Below are positions 6,117 to 15,050 of a stretch of 17,077 nt of DNA, one piece after another. Origin of the DNA: Ruminococcaceae bacterium UBA1865 (GTDB lineage: Bacteria > Bacillota > Clostridia > Oscillospirales > Acutalibacteraceae); assembly GCA_002338255.1 (NCBI GenBank), contig DDHX01000007.1:42236-59312 (forward strand). Direction: 5' to 3'. A program made the position numbers and the translations under genes. The notes below the pieces were generated by a model that was not told where the DNA came from, did no database searches, and worked only from the letters and a program-made list of their open reading frames with translations. The first letter of the stretch is position 1, and each line of letters starts with the position of its first letter.

Positions 6117-7334
6117 TTCTCTCTTGTCACCACAATACGTCATCATTATTATCACCTCAACGTGATTTGTGTGGGGAAACATATCCACAGGCTGGATTCG
6201 TTCCGTGTGGTAACCGTGAGATGTCAGATACAATAGGTCGCGCTCCTGTGTCTCCGGATTGCACGAAATGTACACTACCTTCTTTGGCGACAGCTTCACC
6301 AAGGATGCGAGAAATTTTTCATCACTGCCCGCGCGCGGAGGGTCCATGAATACAACATCCGCAGTTTCCCCTTCTTTCGCCATATCACTCATAAACTCCC
6401 CGGCGTCCGCAGTATAAAAGTACACATTCTTGATTCCGTTGCGGCGCGCATTCACAATGGCATCCCGTACCGCGTCCTGATTCACTTCCACGCCAATCAC
6501 ATTCTTCGCATAGCCGCTAACAGTCAGCCCGATTGTTCCAATTCCGCAGTAGGCGTCAATTACCGTTTCCTCACCTGTCAATGCCGCGTATTCCATTGCT
6601 TTTCCGTAAAGCAATTCTGTTTGCACCGGGTTGATTTGGTAAAATGACTTTGCCGATATCCGAAACGTATACCCACACAGCTTGTCCTCAATAAATCCCG
6701 GCCCGTACAGTACCTTCTCCGCAACCCCTAATACTACGCTCGTATACCGGCTGTTCACGTTCTGCACCACAGTCGTAATTTCAGGATGCGCTTCCCGCAG
6801 CGCGCGAATAAAATTGTTTTTATCCGGCAATATTGGCGAGGCCGTCACCAGTACCACCATCACTTCTCCCGTGGAAAATCCGCGTCTTACCAACACGTGG
6901 CGTAAAAGCCCGCGCCTTGATACTTCATCATACGGTTCAATTTTAAAGCTTTTCATCAACCGCCGGATGGTCACAATAATTCTGTCCGCCGTTTCGTCCT
7001 CAATCAAGCATGAATCCACAGGCACAATCTTATGTGTGCTCGGCTGGTATATTCCGGATATGATCTGCTTGTTCCTGTCGGATGCAAACGCCGCCTGTAC
7101 CTTATTGCGGTAATGATACGGATGCTCCATTCCGATGATTGGTTCCACCCGTTGAAACTTCCCTAACAAGCGCTCCACATTTGCCTGCTTCCACTGCAGC
7201 TGTCTCGGATAGCTCATATTCTGTAGCTGGCAGCCCCCGCACTTGCGGTATAACGGGCATGGTTTCGAATTGTTTTCTGATACGGTCAATACCGGAGGTA
7301 CGGATTTTTTGGATTCGTTTATCGACTGCGTCAT
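6114..7334 (-). CDS. rumA: 23S rRNA (uracil-5-)-methyltransferase, RlmD/RumA family
   Basis: Methylates a uracil at C5 in 23S rRNA with S-adenosylmethionine; 406 residues. The N-terminal [4Fe-4S] ligands are C26, C32, C35 (CPLYRKCGGC) and C109. The SAM-binding motif is DAYCGIGTIGL (260-270), then DPPRAG (331-336), and the catalytic Cys358 lies in SCNPET. There is no TRAM domain before the cluster, so it is shorter than the 430-460 residue relatives. I chose ATG 7334 because GGAGCGAG precedes it at proper spacing; an upstream in-frame ATG at 7430 lies before the promoter. The C-terminus after the conserved HTNHVE motif is VIIMMTYCGDKRE. This 3' end is a known integration target of conjugative elements, and element debris follows directly. 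Which uracil it modifies cannot be told from sequence. Confidence 0.95.
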   Translation of the reverse strand: MTQSINESKKSVPPVLTVSENNSKPCPLYRKCGGCQLQNMSYPRQLQWKQANVERLLGKFQRVEPIIGMEHPYHYRNKVQAAFASDRNKQIISGIYQPSTHKIVPVDSCLIEDETADRIIVTIRRLMKSFKIEPYDEVSRRGLLRHVLVRRGFSTGEVMVVLVTASPILPDKNNFIRALREAHPEITTVVQNVNSRYTSVVLGVAEKVLYGPGFIEDKLCGYTFRISAKSFYQINPVQTELLYGKAMEYAALTGEETVIDAYCGIGTIGLTVSGYAKNVIGVEVNQDAVRDAIVNARRNGIKNVYFYTADAGEFMSDMAKEGETADVVFMDPPRAGSDEKFLASLVKLSPKKVVYISCNPETQERDLLYLTSHGYHTERIQPVDMFPHTNHVEVIIMMTYCGDKRE

Positions 7335-7377
7335 GTGGCTCGCTCCGTTCTTATTTTTATGGTTTGTCTTTTTTTGT

Positions 7378-7386
7378 ATTATATCA
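7378..7386 (-). promoter_or_regulatory. Extended -10 promoter of rumA-like gene
   Basis: On the minus strand TGATATAAT (7386 to 7378) is an extended -10 element (TG-n-TATAAT) with a perfect hexamer. No good -35 is visible, as is common with extended -10 promoters. Predicted start near 7371, about 37 bases before the ATG. Confidence 0.6.
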
Positions 7387-7463
7387 TATATTTTTAGAAA
7401 TGGATTAGGCACTTCGCTCTGTATCGACAAAAAATAACATTTTATTTATTTCTTTTTTACTTA

Positions 7464-7492
7464 TTGATATTCTTTATAATAGATAGTATAAT
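7464..7492 (+). promoter_or_regulatory. Sigma-A promoter of uraA-like gene
   Basis: TTGATA at 7464-7469 and TATAAT at 7487-7492, spaced by 17 bases. A second TATAAT at 7475-7480 lacks a properly placed -35. Predicted start near 7499, giving a leader of about 77 bases. Confidence 0.75.
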
Positions 7493-7510
7493 TAATTAGT
7501 TTTGCTCAAA

Positions 7511-7542
7511 TTAATCAATTGGCGAGTGCGCCGGCTGATTAA
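7511..7542 (+). promoter_or_regulatory. Hairpin in the 5' leader of the uracil permease mRNA
   Basis: TTAATCA (7511-7517) pairs with TGATTAA (7536-7542). Inside, GGCG (7521-7524) pairs with CGCC (7529-7532) around the loop AGTG; the two stems are separated by a 3x3 internal loop. It starts about 12 bases from the predicted transcript end. It could stabilise the mRNA or be a regulatory binding site. It does not match the PyrR site or purine riboswitch features I know. Confidence 0.5.
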
Positions 7543-7575
7543 CGGACCACAAAATAAAAGATTGAGGTGTCACCC

Positions 7576-8856
7576 ATGCAGAGAGAAATTATTCAGGTAG
7601 AAGAAAAAGTTCCAATTCTAAAAAGTATTCCGCTCAGCCTCCAGCATATGTTCGCCATGTTCGGTGCGTCTGTTATCGTTCCACTGACATTCCACATTAA
7701 TCCCGCTATCGTACTGCTGATGAACGGTATCGGCACATTAATTTTTATTCTGATTACCAAAGGCAAAGCGCCTGCATATTTAGGCTCGAGCTTCGCTTTC
7801 ATTTCCCCTGTTTTGCTGATTATTGGCAGTAAGTCCATGAATTATCAATATGCATTAGGCGGCTTTATCGTGTCAGGTGCTATTTTCTGTATTATTGCCT
7901 TTTTTATTCGATTTTTCGGCATTAAATGGATTGATGTTCTACTGCCGCCCGCCGCAATGGGCGCGGTTGTCGCCTTGATTGGACTGGAACTTGCGGGTAC
8001 CGCTGCTCAGAGCGGCGGCATCGTGGTTTCGGACACCTATAAGAGTATCAATCCAAAATTTGTTGCTGTCTTTTTGGTTACCTTACTGGTTGCCGTGTTC
8101 GGGTCCGTGCTGTTTCGCAAATTTTTTGCAGTCATTCCCTTATTGATTGCCATTATTGCCGGATATTCACTGTCTTGCGTACTTGGACTTGTAGATTTCG
8201 CACCGGTTCAACAGGCGGCATGGTTCGCATTGCCCAATTTTTCATCCCCGGTTTTTGATTTAAACGCGATTACTATTATCATACCGGCTTCCCTTGTGGT
8301 CATTTCAGAACATATTGGGCATCAGATCGTGACAAGTAAGATTGTTGGCCGCGACCTTGTCAAAGATCCCGGGCTGCACAGAACTCTGTTGGCCGATGGA
8401 GTTTCCACCATGCTTTCCGGCTTTTGCGGTTCCGTTCCCACTACAACGTATGGAGAAAATATCGGCGTCATGGCAATCACCAGAGTGTACAGCGTACAGG
8501 TGATTGGGGGCGCGGCCATTATTTCGATCATCGTTGCTTTTGTTGGCAAGATGACCTCGTTAATTCAAACTATCCCCGGCCCCGTAATCGGCGGCGTAAG
8601 CTTTCTTCTTTACGGCATGATTGCAGCCTCCGGCATCAGACTGCTTGTCGAATCCAAGGTGGATTACAGCCGTTCCCGCAATTTGGCGCTGACCTCAATT
8701 GTGTTTATCACCGGCCTGAGCGGCGTCTGTATCCCCGTTGGTCCCACTGGGGCTGTTCAGCTCAAGGGCATGGCCCTTGCGACTATCGTAGGAATGATTT
8801 TGAGCCTGCTCTTCTATGTGATTGATTATTTTCACCTTGCCAATGACTATGAATAA
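7576..8856 (+). CDS. uraA: Uracil permease, NCS2 (UraA/PyrP-like) family
   Basis: Membrane proton symporter for uracil or a related nucleobase; 426 residues, nearly all hydrophobic segments in the 14-helix NCS2 layout. Family features: QHMFAMFGASVIVPL in the first helix, YLGSSFAFISP in helix 3, and the substrate-site helices with SEHIGHQ (E245) and TTTYGENIGVMAITRVYS (E294), corresponding to the two essential glutamates of E. coli UraA. The ATG at 7576 has GAGGTG at ideal spacing; an in-frame GTG nine bases earlier lies within that ribosome site. The gene stands alone, with its own promoter and leader hairpin, and ends before a large hairpin. Uracil rather than xanthine specificity is supported by overall resemblance only. 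Confidence 0.92.
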   Translation: MQREIIQVEEKVPILKSIPLSLQHMFAMFGASVIVPLTFHINPAIVLLMNGIGTLIFILITKGKAPAYLGSSFAFISPVLLIIGSKSMNYQYALGGFIVSGAIFCIIAFFIRFFGIKWIDVLLPPAAMGAVVALIGLELAGTAAQSGGIVVSDTYKSINPKFVAVFLVTLLVAVFGSVLFRKFFAVIPLLIAIIAGYSLSCVLGLVDFAPVQQAAWFALPNFSSPVFDLNAITIIIPASLVVISEHIGHQIVTSKIVGRDLVKDPGLHRTLLADGVSTMLSGFCGSVPTTTYGENIGVMAITRVYSVQVIGGAAIISIIVAFVGKMTSLIQTIPGPVIGGVSFLLYGMIAASGIRLLVESKVDYSRSRNLALTSIVFITGLSGVCIPVGPTGAVQLKGMALATIVGMILSLLFYVIDYFHLANDYE

Positions 8857-8898
8857 GTTGTTTTATATCTCTTTTATTTAATATTTCTTTGCGCATAA

Positions 8899-8957
8899 AA
8901 ATGCACCCCTTTTGTTAGTTTCAGTATGCCCTACTGTCTAACATTTGGGGTGCATTT
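8899..8957. terminator. Large nested hairpin after uraA-like gene
   Basis: A 59-base imperfect palindrome with three nested stems: AAATGCACCCC (8899-8909) with GGGGTGCATTT (8947-8957), GTTAG (8914-8918) with CTAAC (8938-8942), and CAGTA (8922-8926) with TACTG (8932-8936). A T-rich tail follows on either strand. It probably ends uraA transcription, but it is longer and more structured than a usual terminator. Confidence 0.65.
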
Positions 8958-8997
8958 CTAATGTTTGCCGGAGAAACTGATGATATACTGTATGAAA

Positions 8998-9030
8998 ACA
9001 GGGGCTCACAAATTTTTTGTAAGCCCCTGT
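8998..9030 (-). terminator. Terminator of the isomerase operon
   Basis: ACAGGGGCT (8998-9006) pairs with AGCCCCTGT (9022-9030). After a C/A mismatch, ACAAA pairs with TTTGT around a 3-base loop. Read on the minus strand it is followed by TTTTCAT and lies about 70 bases past the isomerase stop, so it probably ends the three-gene minus-strand operon. Confidence 0.8.
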
Positions 9031-9101
9031 TCCCAGAAGAAAGATTTATATACACTATGAAGAAGTTATAAACAAGATCATTGATCCCATTTAGGAATCA
9101 T

Positions 9102-10589
<1,488 letters not shown>

Positions 10590-10632
10590 AGTTTAGCCTC
10601 CATATATTTTTATAATACAATTAACTTCCGTG

Positions 10633-12153
10633 TTATCGCTTGTAGCTCCATTTCAGAGCATCATAATATTTGCCGTATTTTTGGTATTGTGCAGCGTAAA
10701 CCGGCACATTTTCAGCGATTGGCAGGGTCTCACTTTCGGGTTTAATCAGTTCAACCGTTGCTGCAAGATCCGGCCAAATACCGCCTGTTACTCCGGCGAC
10801 CAAAGCTGCGCCGAATGCGCCGCCCTCCGCGCTGCCGTAAACGGTGCGAACGGGAAGATTGAACGTATCCGCAAAAATCTGGCGCCAGATGGCGCTGCCT
10901 GCACCGCCGCCGGCCAAAACAATTTCGGTTGAATGCACGTTTGGATTTACACTCATGATTAAATCATAGACCTGTTTCAGGGAGAAGGCTACGCCTTCCA
11001 TGACTGCGCGGGCAAAATGCCCTTTTGTGTGACGCGCGGTAATCCCTAAAAAAGCTCCTGTTGCGTCAGGGTCGTTGATGGGGGCGCGCTCGCCCGTTAA
11101 ATACGGCAGAAACACAAGGCCGTCCGCGCCCGCGGGTGTGGTTTTTGCCTTATCGTCCAGAAGAGCAAATGCGTTTTTGTGCGCTGCTTTTGCTTCGCTC
11201 GCTTCAAACTCGCCAAGTGCATTGCGGAACCATTGGTAGGAACCGGCGGCAGAAAGCGTTACGCCCATTGCGTGGTAAGTTCCGGGCGCGTTGTTGCAGG
11301 AAACCTGTAACAGGCCGTTAGGATTTTCCATATATGCAGGCAGTCCCATTGCCACAACTCCCGAGGTACCAAGCGTTACACCAACCCTGCCCGGCTTAAT
11401 CAGGCCAAGACCGGTTGTGGAGATAACCGCATCTCCGCCCCCACCGGAAATAACCGTTCCCTGCGGGATTCCGGTCAGCTTTGCTGTTTGGGCACTCACT
11501 GCTCCCGCTGCGTCGGTTGATTCAATTACTTTCGGAAACAGACTTTGCTTCAAACCGATTTTTGCAATCAATTCTTCCGCCCACTTGCGTTCTTTTACAT
11601 TGAAAAGTCCGGTACCGGAAGCATCCGAAACCTCTGTCGCAAACTCTCCGGAAAGCCTGAAGCGAATGTAATCCTTCGGATTTAAAATGATTCTTGTATT
11701 ATTATAATTTTCAGGCTCGTTTTCTTTCATCCACAGGATTTTTCCGCCGGTAAAGCCGGTAAGCATCCGATTGTTGGTGCTGGAAAGCAGTCCGTCAAGC
11801 CCTCCGGCTATGGTTGTGATTTCGTCGCATTGTTTTCCTGTGCGCTGATCGTTCCATAAAATGGCGCGGCGAACCACTTCATTCTTTTCATTTAAAGCAA
11901 CCATTCCGTGCATTTGGCCGGAAAGGCCGATCGCACAAACCTGCAAGCCGTCAAGCTTGACCATGATTTTTTGAATTCCGGTGACAACGCCGTTCCACCA
12001 GTCCTCGGGGTCTTGCTCCGACCAGCCTGCTTTGGGCGCATAGATCGGATATTCCTCAACAACAGAACCGAGAATATTGCCTGATTCATCAAGAGCAAGA
12101 ATTTTACAGCCCGAGGTTCCAACGTCAATTCCGATTACACATTTTTTCAACAA
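10633..12153 (-). CDS. xylB: FGGY-family pentulose kinase, xylulokinase-like
   Basis: Phosphorylates a pentulose, typically D-xylulose to D-xylulose 5-phosphate, with ATP; 506 residues. The N-terminal ATPase motif is IGIDVGTSGCK (7-17). The xylulokinase signature is GLSGQMHG (76-83), followed by ILWNDQRT (98-105). SDASGT lies at 176-181, the catalytic base Asp241 in GGGGDA, and the second ATP motif AGGGAGSAIWRQI at 414-426. The likely start is TTG at 12153, preceded by AAGGGG eight bases upstream. An in-frame ATG at 12171 directly follows the preceding gene's TAA-TAA and has no ribosome site. It lies between the DUF4867 gene and the isomerase in one transcript. XylB-like sequence does not prove D-xylulose as substrate, since FGGY specificity shifts easily. 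Confidence 0.93.
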   Translation of the reverse strand: MLKKCVIGIDVGTSGCKILALDESGNILGSVVEEYPIYAPKAGWSEQDPEDWWNGVVTGIQKIMVKLDGLQVCAIGLSGQMHGMVALNEKNEVVRRAILWNDQRTGKQCDEITTIAGGLDGLLSSTNNRMLTGFTGGKILWMKENEPENYNNTRIILNPKDYIRFRLSGEFATEVSDASGTGLFNVKERKWAEELIAKIGLKQSLFPKVIESTDAAGAVSAQTAKLTGIPQGTVISGGGGDAVISTTGLGLIKPGRVGVTLGTSGVVAMGLPAYMENPNGLLQVSCNNAPGTYHAMGVTLSAAGSYQWFRNALGEFEASEAKAAHKNAFALLDDKAKTTPAGADGLVFLPYLTGERAPINDPDATGAFLGITARHTKGHFARAVMEGVAFSLKQVYDLIMSVNPNVHSTEIVLAGGGAGSAIWRQIFADTFNLPVRTVYGSAEGGAFGAALVAGVTGGIWPDLAATVELIKPESETLPIAENVPVYAAQYQKYGKYYDALKWSYKR

Positions 12154-12174
12154 GCGGTTATCCCCTTTCATTTA

Positions 12175-12822
12175 TTATTTGATATATTGTGCGATATTTA
12201 TATTTTCGCCTGTTAAGCCAACATAAGCACCCTGCTTTGCCTCTGAAGAATCCGCGTGTGCAAGGAGCCATTTGTTGCGGGCCGTCAGCGTGCTATCCTC
12301 ATGACATTGCGGGTTGAAAACAGGTTTTTTCGTATTGGTTCCGCGCGGCAAAACAATTGCGACGCGAAAGCCGCCGCCCTGCTTTGCATCACACGGCGCG
12401 TAATGCAGTGTGGTTGCATAAATCTCGACTACTGTGCCTGCCGGAGCAAGAAAAGCTTTTACCTTTGCGGTGTTGAGTGTTGTTCCTTCCATATCCTCCA
12501 TACGGGCAAGCAATAGAATTACATCATCGGCCGGAATGTTGATTTCACTATCGCGATGATACTCCAAGCAGTTGAGTAAGGTGTTGGTTCCGTTGCAGTA
12601 ACCAATTTGGATGGGCATTCCTCCGTAGTAGCGGCTGCTCAATTCCGCAAAAATCGGAAGCTCTTCCAATTTGGCGTCGCTCGGAACATAAACAGTCCCC
12701 ACTTCCGGTTTTGGGGTTATTTCATTTAATTGATCAGTCAGTTGTTTAACCTCATAGTGTTCAGCAATTTTTCCATATGGTTTAAACTCCGGATCAAATA
12801 CTGTTTTTAGTTCAAAATTCAT
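12175..12822 (-). CDS. DUF4867-family protein, cupin-like
   Basis: A 215-residue cytoplasmic protein that I recognise as DUF4867, a family of unknown function found beside sugar isomerases and kinases in Clostridia. Candidate metal-binding positions, all seen in a beta-rich context, are E88/H89 in NCLEYHRDSEIN, E133 in GTVVEIYATTLH and H140. The layout resembles small cupin sugar isomerases or lyases, but this is inference. GGFRVAIVLPRGTNT (149-163) is another conserved-looking stretch. The start at ATG 12822 has GGGGAAG at good spacing; a GTG at 12840 is in frame but lies before the ribosome site. It is the first gene of the minus-strand operon, directly downstream of an operator palindrome. 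It may be an isomerase, epimerase or mutarotase for the same sugar. Confidence 0.8.
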   Translation of the reverse strand: MNFELKTVFDPEFKPYGKIAEHYEVKQLTDQLNEITPKPEVGTVYVPSDAKLEELPIFAELSSRYYGGMPIQIGYCNGTNTLLNCLEYHRDSEINIPADDVILLLARMEDMEGTTLNTAKVKAFLAPAGTVVEIYATTLHYAPCDAKQGGGFRVAIVLPRGTNTKKPVFNPQCHEDSTLTARNKWLLAHADSSEAKQGAYVGLTGENINIAQYIK

Positions 12823-12848
12823 TGCAAACTTCCCCTTCACAGATAAAT

Positions 12849-12860
12849 GTGCACGTGCAC
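12849..12860. promoter_or_regulatory. LacI-type operator O1 (catabolic operon side)
   Basis: Perfect 12-base palindrome GTGCACGTGCAC with the central CG typical of LacI-family operators. It lies about 9-20 bases past the predicted start of the minus-strand operon, where a bound repressor would block transcription. It differs from the second palindrome at 12991-13002 at one symmetric position only. Confidence 0.8.
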
Positions 12861-12874
12861 TATTTGATATTGTT

Positions 12875-12903
12875 ATTATATATTAAATATTAACCCAATG
12901 CAA
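12875..12903 (-). promoter_or_regulatory. Promoter of the DUF4867-kinase-isomerase operon
   Basis: Minus strand: TTGCAT (12903 to 12898), 17-base spacer, perfect TATAAT (12880 to 12875). The predicted start is near 12868, just before the operator at 12860-12849. Confidence 0.7.
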
Positions 12904-12946
12904 GATGTATATTACTGCTAAAATTGCTAAATAATTCAGTTAACTA

Positions 12947-12975
12947 TTGACAAATCGGCTAAAGCGTATTATAGT
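12947..12975 (+). promoter_or_regulatory. Promoter of the LacI-type regulator gene
   Basis: Perfect TTGACA at 12947-12952, 17-base spacer, TATAGT at 12970-12975. Predicted start near 12982, a few bases before the operator at 12991. Confidence 0.75.
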
Positions 12976-12990
12976 ACAAGCAAAATAATT

Positions 12991-13002
12991 GTTCACGTGA
13001 AC
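12991..13002. promoter_or_regulatory. LacI-type operator O2 (regulator side)
   Basis: Perfect 12-base palindrome GTTCACGTGAAC, between the regulator's promoter and its ribosome site (AGGAGG), about 10-21 bases past the predicted start. This suggests autorepression. Its centre is 142 bases from the centre of O1. Confidence 0.8.
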
Positions 13003-13016
13003 GACCAGGAGGCAAA

Positions 13017-14042
13017 ATGGCGGTAACATCAAAACAGATTGCGGAAATGGTAAAAGTGTCCAGGGGAACCGTAGACAGAGTGTTGAACAACCGGGGCGGC
13101 GTTAAGAAGGAAACGGAAAAAAAGATCAGAGAGATTGCAGATCTTCTTGGGTATGTCCCAAATCGTGCCGGCAAGGCGCTTTCAAGTTCAAGACGACCGA
13201 TTTTGCTTGGTCTCATACTCAACTGTGAAGGCAACCCTTTTTATAAAGAAATCCTGAGTGGGATTGAAAGCTGCAAAAATTCGTATCCTGATTTTATCAT
13301 CGAGTTTAAAATCAAAAAATTGCGGGGCTATGATGTTGAAGAGCAGCTAAAAGCAATTGGCGAACTGCAGGTCTTAGGGGTGATGGCCTTGATTATCACC
13401 CCTGTGAATGACGTGCTAATTGCGAAAAAAATAAATGAAGTGGCGACGGAAATTCCGGTTGTCACATTAAATACAGATATTGAGCACACAGACAGGCTGC
13501 TGCACGTCGGCTGCAACTATGCTGCCAGCGGCAGAACCGCAGCGGGGCTAATCGGTTTGCTCACGGGCGGCCGCGCTTCGGTTGCGATTGTAACGGGGTC
13601 CATGAGCATCCTTGGGCACAATCAACGTGTGCAGGGCTTTTTGTCCGATATAAAGGATGATTATCCAAACGTACACTATGTGGGCGTAGTCGAAAATAAT
13701 GACGACGATATTAAGTCTTATGCTGTGGTAAAAAAGCTGATGACAGCATCCCCCGAAATAACGGCAGTCTATTTTGCGGCAGCCGGCGTTTACGGCGGAA
13801 TTCAAGCAATTGAAGAATGTCGCGCGGATAACATGCCGATCATCATTACGTGCGATGATGTGGAACAGACAAAACAGCTTGTGAAAAACGGTAAAATTGA
13901 AGCAACAGTTTGTCAGCAGCCGCACCGTCAGGGATTCGAGGCAGTCCACCTTGTGCTGGAATACTTGATTAGTGGAAAAAAGCCTGAGAGTGATGTACTC
14001 TACATGGAAAATCAAATTAAAATCGCCCAAAACATTGACTAA
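13017..14042 (+). CDS. LacI-family transcriptional regulator
   Basis: A 341-residue sugar-responsive repressor. The N-terminal LacI helix-turn-helix is VTSKQIAEMVKVSRGTVDRVL (3-23), followed by the hinge region NRAGKALSSSRR (49-60). The rest is a periplasmic-binding-protein-like ligand domain (ILLGLILNCEGNPFYKEILSG onwards, with ALIITPVND and TCDDVEQTKQLVKNGKIEATV). In this type the ligand is usually a sugar or sugar phosphate. The ATG at 13017 has AGGAGG at perfect spacing. The gene is divergent from the DUF4867-xylB-isomerase operon. The shared intergenic region carries two matching palindromes, so it probably represses both that operon and itself until the pathway sugar is present. Confidence 0.94.
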   Translation: MAVTSKQIAEMVKVSRGTVDRVLNNRGGVKKETEKKIREIADLLGYVPNRAGKALSSSRRPILLGLILNCEGNPFYKEILSGIESCKNSYPDFIIEFKIKKLRGYDVEEQLKAIGELQVLGVMALIITPVNDVLIAKKINEVATEIPVVTLNTDIEHTDRLLHVGCNYAASGRTAAGLIGLLTGGRASVAIVTGSMSILGHNQRVQGFLSDIKDDYPNVHYVGVVENNDDDIKSYAVVKKLMTASPEITAVYFAAAGVYGGIQAIEECRADNMPIIITCDDVEQTKQLVKNGKIEATVCQQPHRQGFEAVHLVLEYLISGKKPESDVLYMENQIKIAQNID

Positions 14043-14092
14043 ATTGTAATAAAGGATACTTTATTTTCGCTCCAATTAACATTTTTATGCAG

Positions 14093-14121
14093 TTGATTTC
14101 ATGTTTGCATTCGCGTATTGT
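14093..14121 (+). promoter_or_regulatory. Possible promoter of the GntR-type regulator gene
   Basis: TTGATT (14093-14098) and TATTGT (14116-14121) are 17 bases apart in the 134-base gap after the LacI-type gene. The boxes are imperfect. A weak 7-bp AT-rich hairpin (14048-14065) just after the LacI-type stop may separate the two genes. Confidence 0.4.
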
Positions 14122-14176
14122 ATGTGATAAGCTGTTTTCGTGAAAATGATTCTTTTTGTGAATTGGGGATAATAAA

Positions 14177-14881
14177 ATGGAAATAAAAGAACCGGGCAAA
14201 GCATATGAAAAAGTAATTGAGTATATTAAAGCGGAAATTCTGCATGGTGATTTAAAACAGGGGCAAAAGCTTCCTCCGGAGCGTGAATTGGCCGAGCAGC
14301 TCGGCGTCAGCCGCAATTCTGTGCGGGAAGCCCTACGCACTTTGGACGTTATCGGGATCATTACCAGCACACAGGGCGCGGGAAACTGCGTTTCCTGTAA
14401 TTTTGAAAAAAGCCTGGTCGAAGCAATGTCCATGATGTTCCTGATGCAAAAAACAGATTATGTACAGTTGAGCGAGCTGCGCCGCGGACTGGAAGAGCAG
14501 GCGATTATGCTCGCGGCAGACAGAATTACAGCAGAACAAATTCACCGGCTTGAGGAATTAGTGAAAAAGCTATCCCTAAACGAGAATGAAACGGTCAACG
14601 TCATTCTGGATAAAAAGCTGCATTATACTATCGCCCAGGCTTCCGGAAATGAACTGATCATTTCAATTCTACAGGCGCTTTCTGACGTAATGGATTTGTT
14701 CATCAGCGACCTGCGCAAAAAAATCCTGTATAAAGACAGGGACGGAAACAGACTTCAAGGCATTCATGAGCGCATGGTAGAGTGCCTTAAAAACAGGGAC
14801 AAGCAAGGAGCCTATGAGGCAATGTCCAGCCATTTTAGGATTATTGATGAAAATATAGGAACGCTCATTGAAAACAGTTAA
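14177..14881 (+). CDS. lctA: GntR-family (FadR/LldR subgroup, FCD domain) regulator, LctA-like
   Basis: A 234-residue DNA-binding regulator. The winged helix-turn-helix (about 8-75) contains KLPPERELAEQLGVSRNSVREALRTL and the wing GAGNCV. The FCD effector domain (about 95-225) has a metal site visible as D145, H149, H197 and H219. FCD regulators of this type sense carboxylic acids such as lactate or pyruvate. The ATG at 14177 has GGGGAT upstream. It precedes etfB/etfA genes of the lactate dehydrogenase kind, matching the regulator-first order of the A. woodii lct operon, and the downstream leader carries two AATTGGT-type palindromes typical of LldR/PdhR-group operators. The symbol is by analogy; lactate as effector is inferred. 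Confidence 0.88.
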   Translation: MEIKEPGKAYEKVIEYIKAEILHGDLKQGQKLPPERELAEQLGVSRNSVREALRTLDVIGIITSTQGAGNCVSCNFEKSLVEAMSMMFLMQKTDYVQLSELRRGLEEQAIMLAADRITAEQIHRLEELVKKLSLNENETVNVILDKKLHYTIAQASGNELIISILQALSDVMDLFISDLRKKILYKDRDGNRLQGIHERMVECLKNRDKQGAYEAMSSHFRIIDENIGTLIENS

Positions 14882-14927
14882 GTTATATAGAATCGTAATA
14901 TTTTTTAAGTTAAATTTATAACAATTG

Positions 14928-14956
14928 TAGACAAATAAAAAAAACAGGTGTACAAT
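14928..14956 (+). promoter_or_regulatory. Promoter of the etf (lct) operon
   Basis: TAGACA (14928-14933), 17-base spacer, TACAAT (14951-14956); predicted start near 14963, immediately before the first GntR-type operator. The leader to etfB is then about 160 bases. Confidence 0.6.
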
Positions 14957-14966
14957 CCAAATTAGA

Positions 14967-14989
14967 ACAAATTGGTGCGACCAATTTGT
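14967..14989. promoter_or_regulatory. GntR-type operator 1
   Basis: A 23-base palindrome: ACAAATTGGT, centre GCG, ACCAATTTGT. The core AATTGGT-NNN-ACCAATT matches the PdhR/LldR-group consensus. It begins only a few bases after the predicted transcription start, so binding should repress. Confidence 0.85.
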
Positions 14990-15031
14990 TTGATTCACAC
15001 TGTATCAAAATGCAGCAAATTCTTTTTGTAA

Positions 15032-15050
15032 AAATTGGTACTACCAATTT
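15032..15050. promoter_or_regulatory. GntR-type operator 2
   Basis: AAATTGGT, centre ACT, ACCAATTT: the same core as operator 1. Centre-to-centre distance from operator 1 is 63 bases, close to six helical turns, which puts both on the same DNA face. Confidence 0.85.

Noticed and set aside
6682..7113. Plus-strand open frame opposite the methyltransferase
   Set aside because: Antisense shadow of a clearly conserved coding region; no recognisable protein.
7405..7420. Another partial copy of the repeat near rumA (AGGCACTT)
   Set aside because: Only eight bases match and they lie upstream of the gene promoter with no other structure; likely chance.
7335..7430. N-terminal extension of the methyltransferase to ATG 7430
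   Set aside because: The extension contains the extended -10 promoter, and the ATG at 7334 has the ribosome site.
7500..7575. Purine riboswitch or PyrR attenuator in the uraA leader
   Set aside because: The leader is too short for a purine aptamer plus expression platform, and the conserved loops of either element are not seen.
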